Source: Delphinus delphis
Taxonomy: Eukaryota; Chordata; Mammalia; Artiodactyla; Delphinidae
NCBI RefSeq assembly: GCF_949987515.2
Contig: NC_082694.2
Location: 45,284,451-45,348,450, forward strand
Direction: 5' to 3'
Length of the DNA stretch: 64,000 nt
The translations under genes and the position numbers were made by a program. Under the pieces are notes generated by a model. That model made no database searches and was not told the origin of the DNA. It worked only from the letters and a program-made list of their open reading frames with translations. Positions within the stretch are counted from its first letter, which is position 1; every line of letters starts with the position of its first letter. Below, piece after piece: positions 9,444 through 21,735 of this stretch.

Positions 9444-12400
9444 ATGGTAATAGGAACATACATATCGATAACTACCTTAAATGTAAATGGATTAAATGCT
9501 CCAACCAAAAGACACAGGCTCGCTGAATGGATACAAAAACAAGACCCATATATATGCTGTCTACAAGAGACCCACATCAGACCTAGGGACACATACAGAC
9601 TGAAAGTGAGGGGATGGAAAAAGATATTCCATGCAAATGGAAATCAAAAGAAACCTGGAGTAGCAATACTCGTGTCAGATAAAATAGACTTTAAAAATAA
9701 AGAATGTTACAAGAGACAAGGAAGGTCACTACATAATGATCAGGGGATCAATCCAAGAAGAAGATATAACAATTGTAAATATATGTGTACCCAACATAGG
9801 AGCACCTCAATACATAAGGCAACTGTTAACAGCTATAAAAGAGGAAATCGACAGTAACACAGTAATAGTTGGGGACTTTAAAACCTCACTTACACCAATT
9901 GACAGATCATCCAAACAGAAAATAAATAAGGAAACACACGATTTAAATGACACAATAGACCAGATAGACTAAATTGATATTTATAGGACATTCCATAAAC
10001 AAACAGCAGATTACACTTTCTTCTCAAGTGCACATAGAACATTCTCCAGGATAGATCACTTCTTGGGTCACAAATCAAGCCTCAGTAAATTTAAAAAAAT
10101 TGAAATCATACCAAGCATCTTTTCTGACCACAGAGCTATGAGATTAGAAATCAATTACAGGAACAAAAACATAAAAAACAGAAACACATGGAGGCTAAAC
10201 AATACGTTGCTAAATAACCAAGAGATCACTGAAGAAATCAAAGAGGAAATCAAAAAATACCTAGAGACAAATGACAATGAAAACACGACGATCCAAAACC
10301 TATGGGATGCAACAAAAGCAGTTCTAAGTGGGAAGTTTATAGCAATACAAACCTACATCAAGAAACAAGAAAAATCTCAAACAATCTAACCTTACACCTA
10401 AAGGAAGTAGAGAAAGAAAAACAAACAAAACACAAAGTTAGCAGAAGGAAAGAAATCATAAAGATCAGAGCAGAAATAAATGAAATAGAAACAAAGAAAA
10501 CAATAGCAAAGATCAATAAAACTAAAAGCTTGTTCTTTGAGAAGATAAACAAAATTGATGAACCATTAGCCAAACTCAACAAGAAAAAGAGGGAGAGGAC
10601 CAATCACAAGTAATGAAATTGAAACTGTGATTTAAAATCTTCCAACAAAAAAAAGTCCAGGACCAGATTGCTTCACAGGTGAATTCTGAAGAGCTAACAC
10701 ACATTCTTCTCAATATCTTCCAAAAAATGCAGAGGAAGGAACACTCCCAAACTCATTCTCTGAGGCCACCATCACCCTGATACCAAAACCAAACAGAGAT
10801 ACCACAAAAAAAGAAAATTACAGATCAATATCACTGATGAACATAGATGTAAAAATTCTCAACAAAATACTAGCAAACAATATCCAACAACACATTAAAA
10901 GGATCATACACCATGATCAAGTGGGATTTATCCCAGAGATGCAAGGATTCTTCAATATATGCAAATCAATCAATGTGATACACCATATTAACAAACTGAA
11001 GAAGAAAAACTATATGATCATCTCAATAGATGCAGACAAAGCTTTTGACAAAATTCAACACCCATTTATGAGAAAAACTCTCCAGAAAGTAGGCATAGAG
11101 GGCATCTACCTCAACATAATAAAGGCCATATATGACAAACCCACAGGAAACATTATTCTCAATGGTGAAAAACTGAAAGCATTTCCTCTAAGATCAGGAA
11201 CAGACAAGGATGTCCACTCTCGCCACTCTTATTCAACATAGTTTTGGAAGTCCTAGCCACGGCAATCAGAGAAGAAAAAGAAATAAAACGAATACAAATT
11301 GGAAAAGAAGAAGTAAAAAGGTCACTGTTTGCAGATGACATGATACTATACACAGAGAGTCCTAAAGATGCCACCAGAAAACTACTAGAGCTAATCAATG
11401 AATTTGGTAAAGTTGCAGGACACAAAATTAATGCACAGAAATCTCTTGCATTCCTATACACTAATGATGAAAAATCTGAAAATGAAATTAAGGAAACACT
11501 CCTATTTTGCAACAAAAAGAATAAAATACCTAGGAATAAACCTACCTAAAGAGGTAAAAGACCGGTACTCAGAAAACTATAGGACACTGATGAAAGAAAT
11601 CACAAGTGACACAAAGAGATGGAGAGATATACCATGTTCTTGGATTGGAATAATCAATATTGTGAAAATGACTATACTACCCAAAGCAATCTAGAGATTC
11701 AATGAAATCCCTATCAAATTACCAATGGCATCTTTTACAGAACTAGAACAAAAAAATCTTAAAATTTGTATGGAGACACAAAAGACCCCGAATAGCCAAA
11801 ACGGTCTTGAGGGAAAAAAACGGAGCTGGAGGAATCAACTCCCTGACTTCAGACTATACTATAAAGCTATAGTAGTCAAGACAATATGGTACTGGCACAA
11901 AAACAGAAACATAGATCAATGGAACAGGATAGAAAGCCCAGAGATAAAACCACACACCTATGGTCAACTAATCTATGCCAAAGGAAACAAAGATATATAA
12001 TGGAGAAAAGACAGCCTCTTCAGTAAGTGGTGCTGGGAAAACTGGGCAGCTACATGAAAAAGAATGAAATTAGAATGCTCCCTAACACCATACACAAAAA
12101 TAAAGTCAAAATGGATTAGAGACCTAAATGTGAGACCAGGCACTATAAAACCCTTAGAGGAAAACATAGGAAGAACACTCTTCGACATAAGTCACATCAA
12201 GATCTTTTTTGATCCACCTCCTAGAGTAATGGAAATAAAAACAAAAATAAACAAATGGGACCTAATAAAGCTTAAAACCTTTTGCAAAGCAAAGGCAACT
12301 ACAAACAAGATGATAAGACAACCCTCTGAATCGGAGAAAATATTTGTAAATGAATCAATGGACAAAGGATTAATCTCCAAAATATATAAACTGCTCATGC

Positions 12401-12780
12401 AGCTCAATATTAAGAAAACAAACAACCCAATCCAAAAATGGGCAGAAGACCTAAATGGACATTTCTCCAAAGAAGACATACAGATGGCAAAGAAGCACAT
12501 GAAAAGCTCCTCAGCATCACTAATTATAAGAGAAATACAAATCAAAACTACAATGAGGTATCACCTCACACCAGTTAAAATGGGCATCATCAGAAAATCT
12601 ACAAACAACAAATGCTGGAGAAGGTGTGGAGAAAAGGGAACCCTCTTGCACTGTTGGTGGGAATGTAAATTGATACAGCCACTATGGAGAACAGTATGGG
12701 GGTTCCTTAAAAAACTAAAAATAGAAGTACCATATGACACAGTAATCCCACTACTGGGCATATACCCAGAGAAAACCATA
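9444..12780 (+). pseudogene. LINE-1 ORF2 (endonuclease/reverse transcriptase) pseudogene
   Basis: The start at 9444 ([18 protein letters not shown]) fits the normal ORF2 N-terminus. Endonuclease motifs remain recognisable: NVNGLN, LQETH, and a damaged GDFKTSLTP where GDFNTPL is normal (catalytic Asn to Lys). The reverse transcriptase region survives in 10837-11549, including [14 protein letters not shown] and [13 protein letters not shown]. The cysteine-rich tail is at about 12610-12675. At least five frame breaks separate the blocks, including a shortened stretch around 10600-10700. It is clearly dead. Confidence 0.88.
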
Positions 12781-12784
12781 ATTC

Positions 12785-12826
12785 AAAAAGACACATGCAA
12801 AAAAAAAAAAAAAAAAAGACACATGC
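12785..12826 (+). repeat. Poly(A)-only insertion flanked by a 14-bp direct repeat
   Basis: 'aaaaagacacatgc' at 12785-12798 is followed by a run of 19 A (12799-12817) and then the same 14 bases again, the last five A of the run counting as the start of the second copy (12813-12826). The inner L1 has this 3' region uninterrupted ('cagaaagagtcatgtacc' at the homologous spot). The pattern is that of a retrotransposition event that delivered only a poly(A) tail. Confidence 0.7.
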
Positions 12827-13017
12827 ACCCCAATATTCATTGTAGCACTATTTACAATAGCCAGGTCATGGAAGCAACCTAAATGCCCGTCGACAGATGA
12901 ATGGATAAGGAAGTTTTGGTATATATATATATACACAATGGAATATTACTCAGCCATAAAAAGGAAAGAAATTGGGTCATTTGTAGAGACATGGATGAAC
13001 CTAGAGACTCTCATACA

Positions 13018-13217
13018 NNNNNNNNNNNNNNNNNNNNNNNNNNNNNNNNNNNNNNNNNNNNNNNNNNNNNNNNNNNNNNNNNNNNNNNNNNNNNNNNNNN
13101 NNNNNNNNNNNNNNNNNNNNNNNNNNNNNNNNNNNNNNNNNNNNNNNNNNNNNNNNNNNNNNNNNNNNNNNNNNNNNNNNNNNNNNNNNNNNNNNNNNNN
13201 NNNNNNNNNNNNNNNNN
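13018..13217. other. Assembly gap (200 N)
   Basis: Exactly 200 N. The left side is 3' UTR-type L1 sequence and the right side is mid-ORF2 of a different, older L1, both on the plus strand. The round size suggests a placeholder rather than a measured length. Confidence 0.98.
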
Positions 13218-15630
13218 AAAGAAATCAAAGAAGTAATAAAAAATACCTGGGGACAAATGAAAATGAAAACACAATGTTTCACAATCAATGGGACACAGCA
13301 AAATCGGTTCTAATTCTAAAGAAGGAAGTTTATAGTGATACAAGCCTACCTCAGGAAACAAGAAAAATCTCAAATAAACAACCTAACCATAACACCTAAA
13401 GGAACTGGGAAAAGAAGAACGAACAAAGCCCAAAGGTAGTAGAAGGAAAGAAATCATAAAGATTAGAACAGAAATAAATGAAATAAAGACTAAAAAAAAA
13501 AACAGTAGAAAAGATCAATGAAACTAATAGCTGCTTCTTTGAAAAGATAAATAAAATTGATAAACCTTTAGCCAGACTCATCAAGAGAAAAAGGGAGAGG
13601 GCACAAATCAATAAAATCAGAAATGAAAGAGAAGAAGTTATTACTGACACCACAGAAATACAAAGAATCATAAGAGATTACTAAGAACAATGATATGTGA
13701 ATAAAATGGACAATCTAGAAGAAATGGAAAAATTCCTAGAAACATACAATCTCCCAAGACTGCTCCAGGAATAAAAAATATGAACAGACCGATTACCAGT
13801 AATAAAATTTAATCAGTAATTTTAAAAAAACCTACCAAAGAAAAGTCCAGGACCAGGTGAATTTATAGGTGAATTCTGCCAAACATTTAGAGAAGAGTTA
13901 ACATCTATCCTTCCCAAACTATTCCAAAAATTTGCAGAGGAAGGAATACTTCCAAACTCATTCTATGAGGCCAGCATCACCCTGATAACAAAATCAGACA
14001 AAGATACTTCAAAAAAAGAAAACCACAGGCCAATATCACTGATGAACATAGATGCAAAAATCCTCAATAAAATATTAGCAATCTGAATCCAACAATACAT
14101 TTAAAGGGTCATAAACCATGATTAAGTGGGATTCATCCCAGGTAGGCAAGTATGGTCTAGTATCCACAAATTGATCAATGTGATATAACACATTAACAAA
14201 CTGAAGAATAAAAATCATATGATCATCTCAATAAATGGAGAAAAGCTTTTGACAGAATTCAACTTCAATGTATGAAAAAAATTCTCCACAGAGTGGGTAT
14301 AGAAGGAACATATCTCAACATAATAAAGGCCATATATGGTAAGCCCCAAGCTAACATCATACTCAGAGTGAAAAGCTGAAAGCATTTCCTCTAAGATCTG
14401 GAACAAGACAAGAATGCCCACACAGTGCTTTTATTCAACATAGTATTGGAAGTCCTAAACACAGAAATCAGACAAGAAAAAGAAATATAAGGAATCCAAA
14501 TTGTAAAGGAAGAAGTAAAACTGTCACTGTTTGCAGATGTCATAATACTATACATAGAAGATCCTAAAGACGCCACCAAAAAACTACTAGAGTTCATCAG
14601 TGAATTCAGTAGAGTGGCAGGATGCAAAATTAAGATACAGAAATATCTGTTGCATTCCTATACAATAACAATGAACTGTCAAAAAGAGAAATAAAGGAAA
14701 CAATCCCATTTACAATCACATCTAAAAGAATAAAATACCTAGGAATAAACTTAACCAAGGAGGTAAAAGACCTGTACTCAGAAAACTGTAAGACACTGAC
14801 ACTGATGAAAGAAACTGAAGATGATACAAAAACAGATGGTAAGATTACCATCATGGATTGAAAGAATTAACATTGTTAAAATGACCATACTACCCAAGGC
14901 AATCTACAGATTCAGTGCAATCCCTATCAAAATACCAATGGCATTTGCCGCAGAACTAGAACAAATAACTTTTAAATTTGTATGGAAACACTAAAGATCC
15001 CAAATAGCCAAAACAATCTTGAGAAAGAACAGAGCTGGAGGTATCACACTCCCTGACTTTAGAGTATACTACAAAGTTACAGTAATCAAATCAGTATAGT
15101 ATTGACACAAAAACAGACACAGAGATCAATGGAACAGAATAGAGAATCCAGAAATAAACCAACACACTTATGGTCAATTAATCTATGACAAAAGAGGCAA
15201 GAACATACAAGGGAAAAGATAGTCTCTTCAATAACAGTGCTGGAAAAACTGGACAACTGCATGTAAAAGAAGGAAATTAGAGCATTTTCTCACACCATAT
15301 ACAAAAATAAACTCAAAACGGATTAAAGTCCTAAATGTAATACTGGAAACCATCAAGTTCCTAGAAGATAATATAGGTAAAACACTCTTTGACATAAGGT
15401 GTAGCAATGTTTTAGGATCTGTCTCTTAAGGCAAAGGAAACAAAAGCAAAAATAAACAGATTGGTCCTAATTAAACTTAAGAGCTTTTGCACAGCAAAGG
15501 AAACCATCAACAAAACGAAAAGACAGAATGGGAGAAAATATTTGCAAATGATATGCCTGATTAAGGGTTAATATCTAAAATATATAAACAATTCATACAA
15601 CTCAGTCTCAAAAAAAAAAAAAATCCCCAA

Positions 15631-15995
15631 TTAAAAAATGCACGGAGGGACTTCCCTGGTGGCGCAGTGGTGAAGAATTCACCTGCCAATGCAGGGGACA
15701 CGGGTTCATTCGAGCCCTGGTCCGGGAAGATCCCATGCTGCAGAGCAACTAAACCTGTGCACCACAACTACAGAGCCTGCACTCTAGAACCCGTGAGCCA
15801 AAACTACTGAGCCCATGTGCCACAACTACTGAAGCCCACGTGCCTAGAGCCCGTGCTTCACAACAAGAGAAGACACCGCAATGAGAAGTCCACACACCAC
15901 AATAAAGAGTAGCCCCCACTCACCGCAACTAGAGAAAGCCCTCGCGCAGCAACCGAGACCCAACACAGCCAAAAAATTTTTTAAAAAATGCATAG
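15631..15995 (+). mobile_element. CHR-1-like SINE in the older L1
   Basis: The body is 15647-15980: 'ggacttccctggtggcgcagtgg', a B box disrupted by a small duplication ('gggttcattcgagccc', ATTC inserted), the standard body and 'acagccaaaaaattttt'. The target-site duplication 'ttaaaaaatgca' occurs at 15631-15642 and 15981-15992. Confidence 0.9.
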
Positions 15996-16139
15996 AAAAC
16001 CTGAGTAGACATTTTTCCAAAGAAGACATACAGATAGCCAACAGGCACATGAAAAGATTCTCAACATTGCTAATCATCAGAGAAATGCAAATCAAAACTG
16101 TGATGAGACATCACCTCACCCCTGTCAGAGTGGCTATCA

Positions 16140-16386
16140 TCAAAAAGACCACAAATTATGGGACTTCCATGGTGGTCCTGTGGGTAGGACTCCGCACTCC
16201 CAGTGCAGTGGGCCCAGGTTCGATCCCTGATTGGGGAACTAGATCCTGAATGCATGCCACAACTAAGAGTCCACATGCTGCAACGAAGATCCTGCATGCC
16301 ACAACTAAGACCGGGCACAACCAAAATAAATAAATAATATTTTTTAAAAAAATATATATATATATTTTCAAAAAGACCACAAATTA
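16140..16386 (+). mobile_element. CHR-family SINE (short type) with perfect 19-bp duplications
   Basis: The body is 16159-16367: 'gggacttccatggtggtcctgtggg', B box 'aggttcgatccctgattgg', 'ggaactagatcctgaatgc', and a tail of AAATA then AT repeats. The flanking 'tcaaaaagaccacaaatta' is identical at 16140-16158 and 16368-16386. Confidence 0.93.
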
Positions 16387-16416
16387 CAAATGTTGGTGAG
16401 GATGTGGAGAAAAGGT

Positions 16417-16493
16417 AACTGTAAACTTGTAAACTGTTAACTTGTAAACTTGTTAACTTGTTAACTTGTAAACTGTTAACTTGTAAACTGTTA
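16417..16493 (+). repeat. Short minisatellite inside L1 ORF2 3' region
   Basis: About five imperfect copies of 'ttaacttgtaaac' (13-16 bp units), expanded from the L1 segment that normally reads 'cttgtacactgttggtggg'. It disrupts the region encoding the ORF2 cysteine-rich end. Confidence 0.85.
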
Positions 16494-16980
16494 GTGGGAA
16501 TGTAAATTGGTGCAGCCCATATGGAAAACTGCACGTAGGTTCCTCAAAAAATTAAAACTAGAACTACCATGTGATCCAGCAATTCCACTCCTGGGTATAG
16601 AAGACAATGAAAACGCTAATTTGAAAAGATGCATGTACCCAAAATGTTCATAGTAGCATTATTTACAATAGCCAAGATACGGAAGCAACCTAAGTGTCCA
16701 TCAACAGATGAATGGATAAAGAAGATGTGGTATATATATGCATGGAAAACTACTCAGCCATAAAGAAGAATGAAATTTTGCCATTTGCAACAACATAGAT
16801 GAACCTGGAGGGTATTATGTTTAGTGAAATAAGTCAGACAGAGAAAGACAAATACTGTACATTATCTCTTATATGTGGACTCTCAAAAATAAAACAAACA
16901 AATGATTATAACAAATCAGAGAGGGAAGGAAGGAGGGGCAGGATAGGGGTAGAGGATTAAGAAATACAAACTACTATTAA

Positions 16981-17548
16981 TTCTATTTTTTGCTTCATTT
17001 GGGCAGTGGGAGATATTTATGCAAGTTCTTGGGGAAATGGAGGTGGGGGATATCAGGCAAATTATCCCCATGTATGGAAAAGCTGAATCACATTATCTTC
17101 CGGTTGGGTTATATAAATATTTCATCCCTCTGGTTACTGTCACTGGGCACATTTTGAGGCTGACCATTTACTATCAAGGATCTATAGGCTGGCAATGGCA
17201 AATAGAGCTAAATGGAATCCCAAGTCAGAATTTAGCTGATTTGCAACTTCTGAATCTCCATGTGACTCCGGAGCAGGGACTACATCTTCATGACCCCTAT
17301 ATCCCCTGGACAAATACAACTCATGTTAATGAATGAAGAGACAAAGATCACCTATTTGTTTATAACATAAAATGAATTATATTATTGACTCAATAAGAAT
17401 TGCCATTTTGTATAATTCTGTAGCTAATAAGAAAAACCATTATTAAATACCACATTTATTTTCTTATTTTCCTTACTTTAAGTATTTCATAGATATTCCT
17501 GACAAGGTTGAACAGATTACTTCTGATCCCCTCAACAATATTTGTTGA
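16981..17548. other. Low-copy DNA with an unassigned 105-codon frame
   Basis: A frame at 17019-17336 (+) encodes 105 residues (MQVLGEMEVGDIRQ...WTNTTHVNE) and is open a little further upstream. I do not recognise any family in it. A pyrimidine-rich run ending in CAG (about 16983-17006) precedes it and could be read as a splice acceptor, but such matches are common by chance. It could be a remnant of a retroelement gene or a chance frame. Confidence 0.3.
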
Positions 17549-17873
17549 GGACCTCCCTGGTGGTGCAGTAGTTAAGAATCTGCCTGCCAATGCAGCAGAC
17601 ACGGGTTCAAGCCCTGCTCTGGGAAGATTCCACATACTGCAGAACAGCTAAGCCCATGCGCCACAACTACTGTGCCTGCACTCTACAGCCCACGAGCCAC
17701 AACTACTGAGCCTGCGCACCTAGACCCCATGCTTCACAACAAGAGAAGCCACCGCAATGAGAAGCCCGTGTGCTGCAACAAAGAGCAGCCCCTGCTCTCC
17801 TCCACTAGAGAAAAGCCCATGCACAGCAATAAAGACCCAATGCAGTCAAAAATAAATAAATAAATATATTTTT
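17549..17873 (+). mobile_element. CHR-1-like SINE
   Basis: 'ggacctccctggtggtgcagtag', B box 'gggttcaagccctg' (CpG lost), full body and a tail '(aaata)n'. No convincing target-site duplication could be picked out, and the head is diverged. Confidence 0.87.
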
Positions 17874-18470
17874 AAAAAGAAGTTTACTATTTGGTCAATT
17901 GTTCTAACCCAATTGTTTTCTTCCACAAAACAAAACAACAACAAAACTCTCTTTAGTTAGAAATATATTCCTACTTTCTAAAACTAGCCAGGTTTACTTA
18001 AAAGTGTCCCATTCACATGACTGTATTTCATGCTCTCTTTACATATTATAATGTTTAATAAATTAAACTAAACAAGGATAGTTAGAATAAAATTTCATTA
18101 CACCACCTAGAATGGCTGTACCAATAAATACATGTAGAGCCTCTTCCTCAAACAGCCTGTATATGATTATTTATTCTATTAACCACAACTAAATAATGTA
18201 TTTATTAAGATACTTTGGGTACATGTAACAGAAAACAACTAGTGCTACCTTTAGCAAAAGCAAAAAGAGGATTTTATAATTATAAGTGTACAGGCATCTC
18301 ATAGAACCCACGTCAGGAATTCAACCAGGCCCCAGGAAAGAACTGGAAGTAAGAACTAAAAAGCCATCAGAACCCAAGCAGTTCTCTTCTTTGGACCTAG
18401 TTTATTTTCCTTTTTCAGCAGAGTAGCTTTTGCTTCTCCATCCACATAGGACGTGTTAACCTAAAACAAA
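17874..18470. other. Low-copy DNA, possible old repeat
   Basis: The segment 18205-18420 ('ttgggtacatgtaacagaaaac...gcaaaaagaggattttataa') has the look of an old dispersed mammalian repeat, but I cannot assign it. There is no coding potential. Confidence 0.35.
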
Positions 18471-18472
18471 AC

Positions 18473-18990
18473 AGCCAGTTACTTTACCAACAAAATGGTT
18501 TTATTTGGGAACAGAAAGAATTGCAATTTGAGACATGCAGCTATACTGAACCACATGCAAGTCTGGTAAAACGAAAGAAAGGAAGCTCTTTTATAGAGGA
18601 GAAGAGAAAGTTGGGAGGGGCTATTATAAACAAAAAGTCCACTGGGTGAAACTGGGAGTTTGAAGTATAGTGGCTTTTCACTGGCTGAGGTGCAACAGTC
18701 TCTCATTGGCTTAGCTGTTGCCAGGCAAGGAGAATTCTTTCTTCCTCCAGCTGGCAGTGGTAAAGTAGGGCCACTTTCTGCTGGAGGTGCAAAGTGTTGT
18801 ACATCCCTTTCTGTTGGGACCTGTACTGAAGAGTGGTATGGGAGTGAGAGCTCCCCCTTCTGGCTTCCTGACTCCATTTTAGTGAGGTTTCCCTTTATCA
18901 ATTTTTACAGAGGAAAGCAATGGCCACGCTCAAACTCCTGAGTTTACATGTGTATCATGGCCAGACTGACTGACTCTCTTTAATCAGTCC
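18473..18990 (-). mobile_element. Possible solo LTR, antisense
   Basis: On the minus strand an AATAAA signal ('cccaaataaaacc', complement of 18497-18509) lies near the right end of a ~500-bp block of LTR-like composition with repeated 'cattggctgaggtgcaac'-type segments. The family is not identified. Open frames through it (for example 18479-18901 minus) are most likely incidental. Confidence 0.35.
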
Positions 18991-20199
18991 CTAGAGAGGA
19001 AATCTCATTGGCCCAAATTCACCCACCTGCACCTGTGGCTGGAGGTGATCATCCTGCTGTGTGCAGTCCATCCCTGGAAGCAAGGAAGTACTGAGTGTTC
19101 TTTGTAAGCTAGGAAGACATACCAAATAGTGTATACTGCAAATGGGTAAGACTATGCAAACCCCGTTCCTCTCTCAAATTCAACAAAACAATGTCATCCC
19201 TCCTCTCCTGGAATGAAGTGACTAATGGAGCAGAGAAAGGCCCAATATTATTAAAAAAAAAAAATCAATGTCCCTCCACATAGAAATATCAGTTACAGTG
19301 TAAGAAGAAGCTAAGCCAGCCTATCAGTGAAACATTCAACCAGACAACTTCCATGCCAAAATAAACCTATAAAATGAAACGTCACACTGAACAATGTGAG
19401 TTCAGTCTCCTTTCCTCAATGTTTTACTTAAATCCTATGGTTTATACAAACAGAGTTAAAAATACTTCATGCTAAAGATAACCAAAGCACTCAGGATAAT
19501 AATGAAACAGTTTGTGCCTACAGCTTCTATCTGGAAAAGGCAAATAACTTAAATATTAACTATAAAGAGTCACTGAACTGATAACTATCTATTGTTTTGT
19601 TAAGTTTTATTTTCCTCTGAAGGTTTGCCAGTCCACTACATGGCCATAGTAAGTATGGGACATCTTGCATAGGAAAAAATAAATCACTTTCAGGTATAAA
19701 TTCAAAGTTGAGATGTTGAAAAAAGAATTGTAGGTACAGTTATCACAGATTTCCCCCCTTAATGATGAATAATTTGCTAGACTGAGCTCAAGGAATACCT
19801 GAAACCCATTTTTTTTTCCTAGCAGATAACAGTTCCTATTAAGTAGGCTTTCTTAGTCTCACCTTTCAACAGTATCTGCTAAATTTAATCACAGATGCAT
19901 AGTGACAATTTTTTCCATAAATGGTGTTAAGCAAAGGTATTCTAAAGAGGGGAAATACAGTGTAAGGTAGAATTAAATCCTAATTTTATTTCTTATTCTC
20001 TCTTTGACGCTGGAGGTCTTCATATTTCAGCTTCCTGTTCTGTAAATTTTATAACACTGCAATGCTTCACAGTGCTGTTGTAGGAAGAAAGTAAAATGTG
20101 AAAATTGAGCAAGTATAAGCATTGCCATGATGGTTGGTATTGCTGCTAGTGATGTTGCCCTGCTTACAGAAACACGGACATCATTTGCCCTTGACTTGA
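18991..20199. other. Low-copy DNA, no feature recognised
   Basis: Over 1.2 kb without a recognisable repeat, RNA or convincing exon. It includes an A run (19252-19263) and a C run (19754-19759). Confidence 0.45.
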
Positions 20200-20460
20200 C
20201 TTCCAGAAATTTAACTTTTAAGGCCTGAAGTAGGTTAACAATAATATCTGCATTTGTATAATGCTTTATAGTTTATAAATAATTTCAGAAATGAGCAACA
20301 TTTAATCCTCACAAATGTTGCATAATAGAGGTGTTATCATCCGAGGAGACAGAGACTCTGAGAGGTCAAGTGATTTACCCAAGTTCACACAACTGGTAGT
20401 AAACCTAGAATTCAAAGCTGGAATTCAAACCCTGTCTTTTGACTCTAGGTCTAGTATTTT
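20200..20460 (-). mobile_element. MIR element
   Basis: Contains the conserved MIR core ('gaggtcaagtgatttaccc', 'acacaactggtagtaaac') and the flanks 'tttaatcctcac' and 'attcaaaccctgtctttt'. In my reading this orientation is the complement of the usual MIR consensus. Confidence 0.7.
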
Positions 20461-20684
20461 CCCTTTATTGTAGTGGAGCTTGTCTGATGTTTTTAAAAAA
20501 TCTTCTGATTCTATTACTCACCTTAACTTATAACATAGGTGTCATACGGAGGAATCAATTGAAAAGTGTTCCACTAATTTTCCTGGACTGGTCAGAGATC
20601 CTGATGACTTCTTTTAACTACTTAAATGTTCAATTCTTTTAACTACTTCTTTAACTCCTCACCCTACTTACTTTTTTCCTTCTT

Positions 20685-21735
20685 CCAGTTTTATTGCGAT
20701 ACAACTGATATACAGCACCGTATAAGTTGTACTGTATAATGATTTGACTTACATACATCATGAAATAATCACCACAGCAAGTTTAGTGAACATCCATCAT
20801 CTCATATAGATACAAAATTAAAGGAATAGAAAAAAGTGTTTTCCCTTGTGATGAGAACTCTTAGGATTTACTTCATTTAAAACTTTCATATATAGCATAT
20901 AGCAATGTTAATTATACCTATCATGTTTTATATTACATCCCTAGTACTTATTTATCTTACAACTGGAAGTTTGTACCTTTTGATCACCTTCATCCAATTC
21001 GCCCTCCTGCCTCTGATAACCGAAATCTGATCTCTTTTTCTGAGTATGTTTATTTGTTTGTTTATTTGTTTTTGAAGTATAATTGACCTACAAAACTATG
21101 TCAGTGTACAACACAGTGACTCACTATTTCAATACTTTTCAAAATGATCACCATGATAAATCTAGTTACAACCATCAGCATATAAAAATTACATAATTGT
21201 TGATTATATTCCCCACACTGTACATTTCATACCCATGACTCATTTATTTTGTAACTTAAAATAAATTACTTTAGGTTTATTTTTAATTTAAACTTAAATA
21301 AAATAATTATTTTAATAGATTATGTACCTCATAATCTCCTTCACCTATTTCTCTCCTCCCCCCCACCCCACCTCCCCTCTGGAAACCACCTGTTTGTTCT
21401 CTGTATCTATGACTCTGTTTCTATTTAGTTATATTTGTTCATTTGTTTTTGTTTTCTTAGATTCCACATATAAATGAAATCATATGGTATTTGTCTTTCT
21501 CTGACTTATTTCACGTAGCATAGTACAATCTAGGTCCACCCACATTGTTGCAAATGGCAAGATTCCATGCTTTTTATGGCTGAGTAATATTCCATTGTGT
21601 ATATATATGTGTGTGTATATATACACACACCACATCTTCTTCATCCACTCATCTATTGATGAGTACTTAGGTTGCTCCCATATCTTGGCTATTTTAAATA
21701 ATGCTGCAATGAACATTGGGGTGCATATATCTTCT
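20685..21735 (-). mobile_element. LINE-1 3' ends, antisense (two abutting fragments)
   Basis: Two similar L1 3' UTR starts are present: 'ttttattgcgatacaactgatatac' at about 20690 and 'tgaagtataattgacctac' at about 21075. Each is followed by antisense 3' UTR text. The second continues into the ORF2 end ('atggctgagtaatattcc', 'gctgcaatgaacattgg'). Two starts mean two insertions, the second probably in the T-rich part of the first. An AT/GT microsatellite lies at 21598-21632. Confidence 0.78.

Larger units (their letters stand above)
8335..13017 (+). mobile_element. LINE-1, nearly complete coding span, truncated 5' UTR, 3' end lost in assembly gap
   Basis: The element begins with the last ~150 bp of an L1 5' UTR ('ccaccaccagtccctccc', 'cctcatccaccagagggc'). 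It then carries ORF1 (8482-9385), the inter-ORF spacer, ORF2 (9444-12780) and the start of the 3' UTR. It runs into the N block while still in 3' UTR-type sequence ('gatgaacctagagactc'). Frames are broken many times. A short poly(A)-only insertion sits at 12785-12826. Confidence 0.92.
13218..16980 (+). mobile_element. Older LINE-1, from mid-ORF2 to 3' end
   Basis: Starts in ORF2 between endonuclease and reverse transcriptase ('gaaatcaaagaagtaataaa') and continues through a decayed RT region (FADD is replaced by 'tttgcagatgtcataatac', i.e. FADV). It then passes the 'ggaacagaatagag' region and the cysteine-rich end, and finishes in a 3' UTR near 16980. It is interrupted by SINEs at 15647-15980 and 16159-16367 and by a short minisatellite at 16417-16493. 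More stops per kb than the other L1s here mark it as older. Confidence 0.85.

Noticed and set aside
12785..12826. Ordinary microsatellite growth of an A run
   Set aside because: Slippage would lengthen the A run but would not duplicate the adjacent 'gacacatgc' on the other side, so I kept it as an insertion candidate.
18479..18901. 140-codon minus-strand frame
   Set aside because: No recognisable domain. The block looks like an LTR-type repeat and the frame crosses it without respect to any start or splice context.
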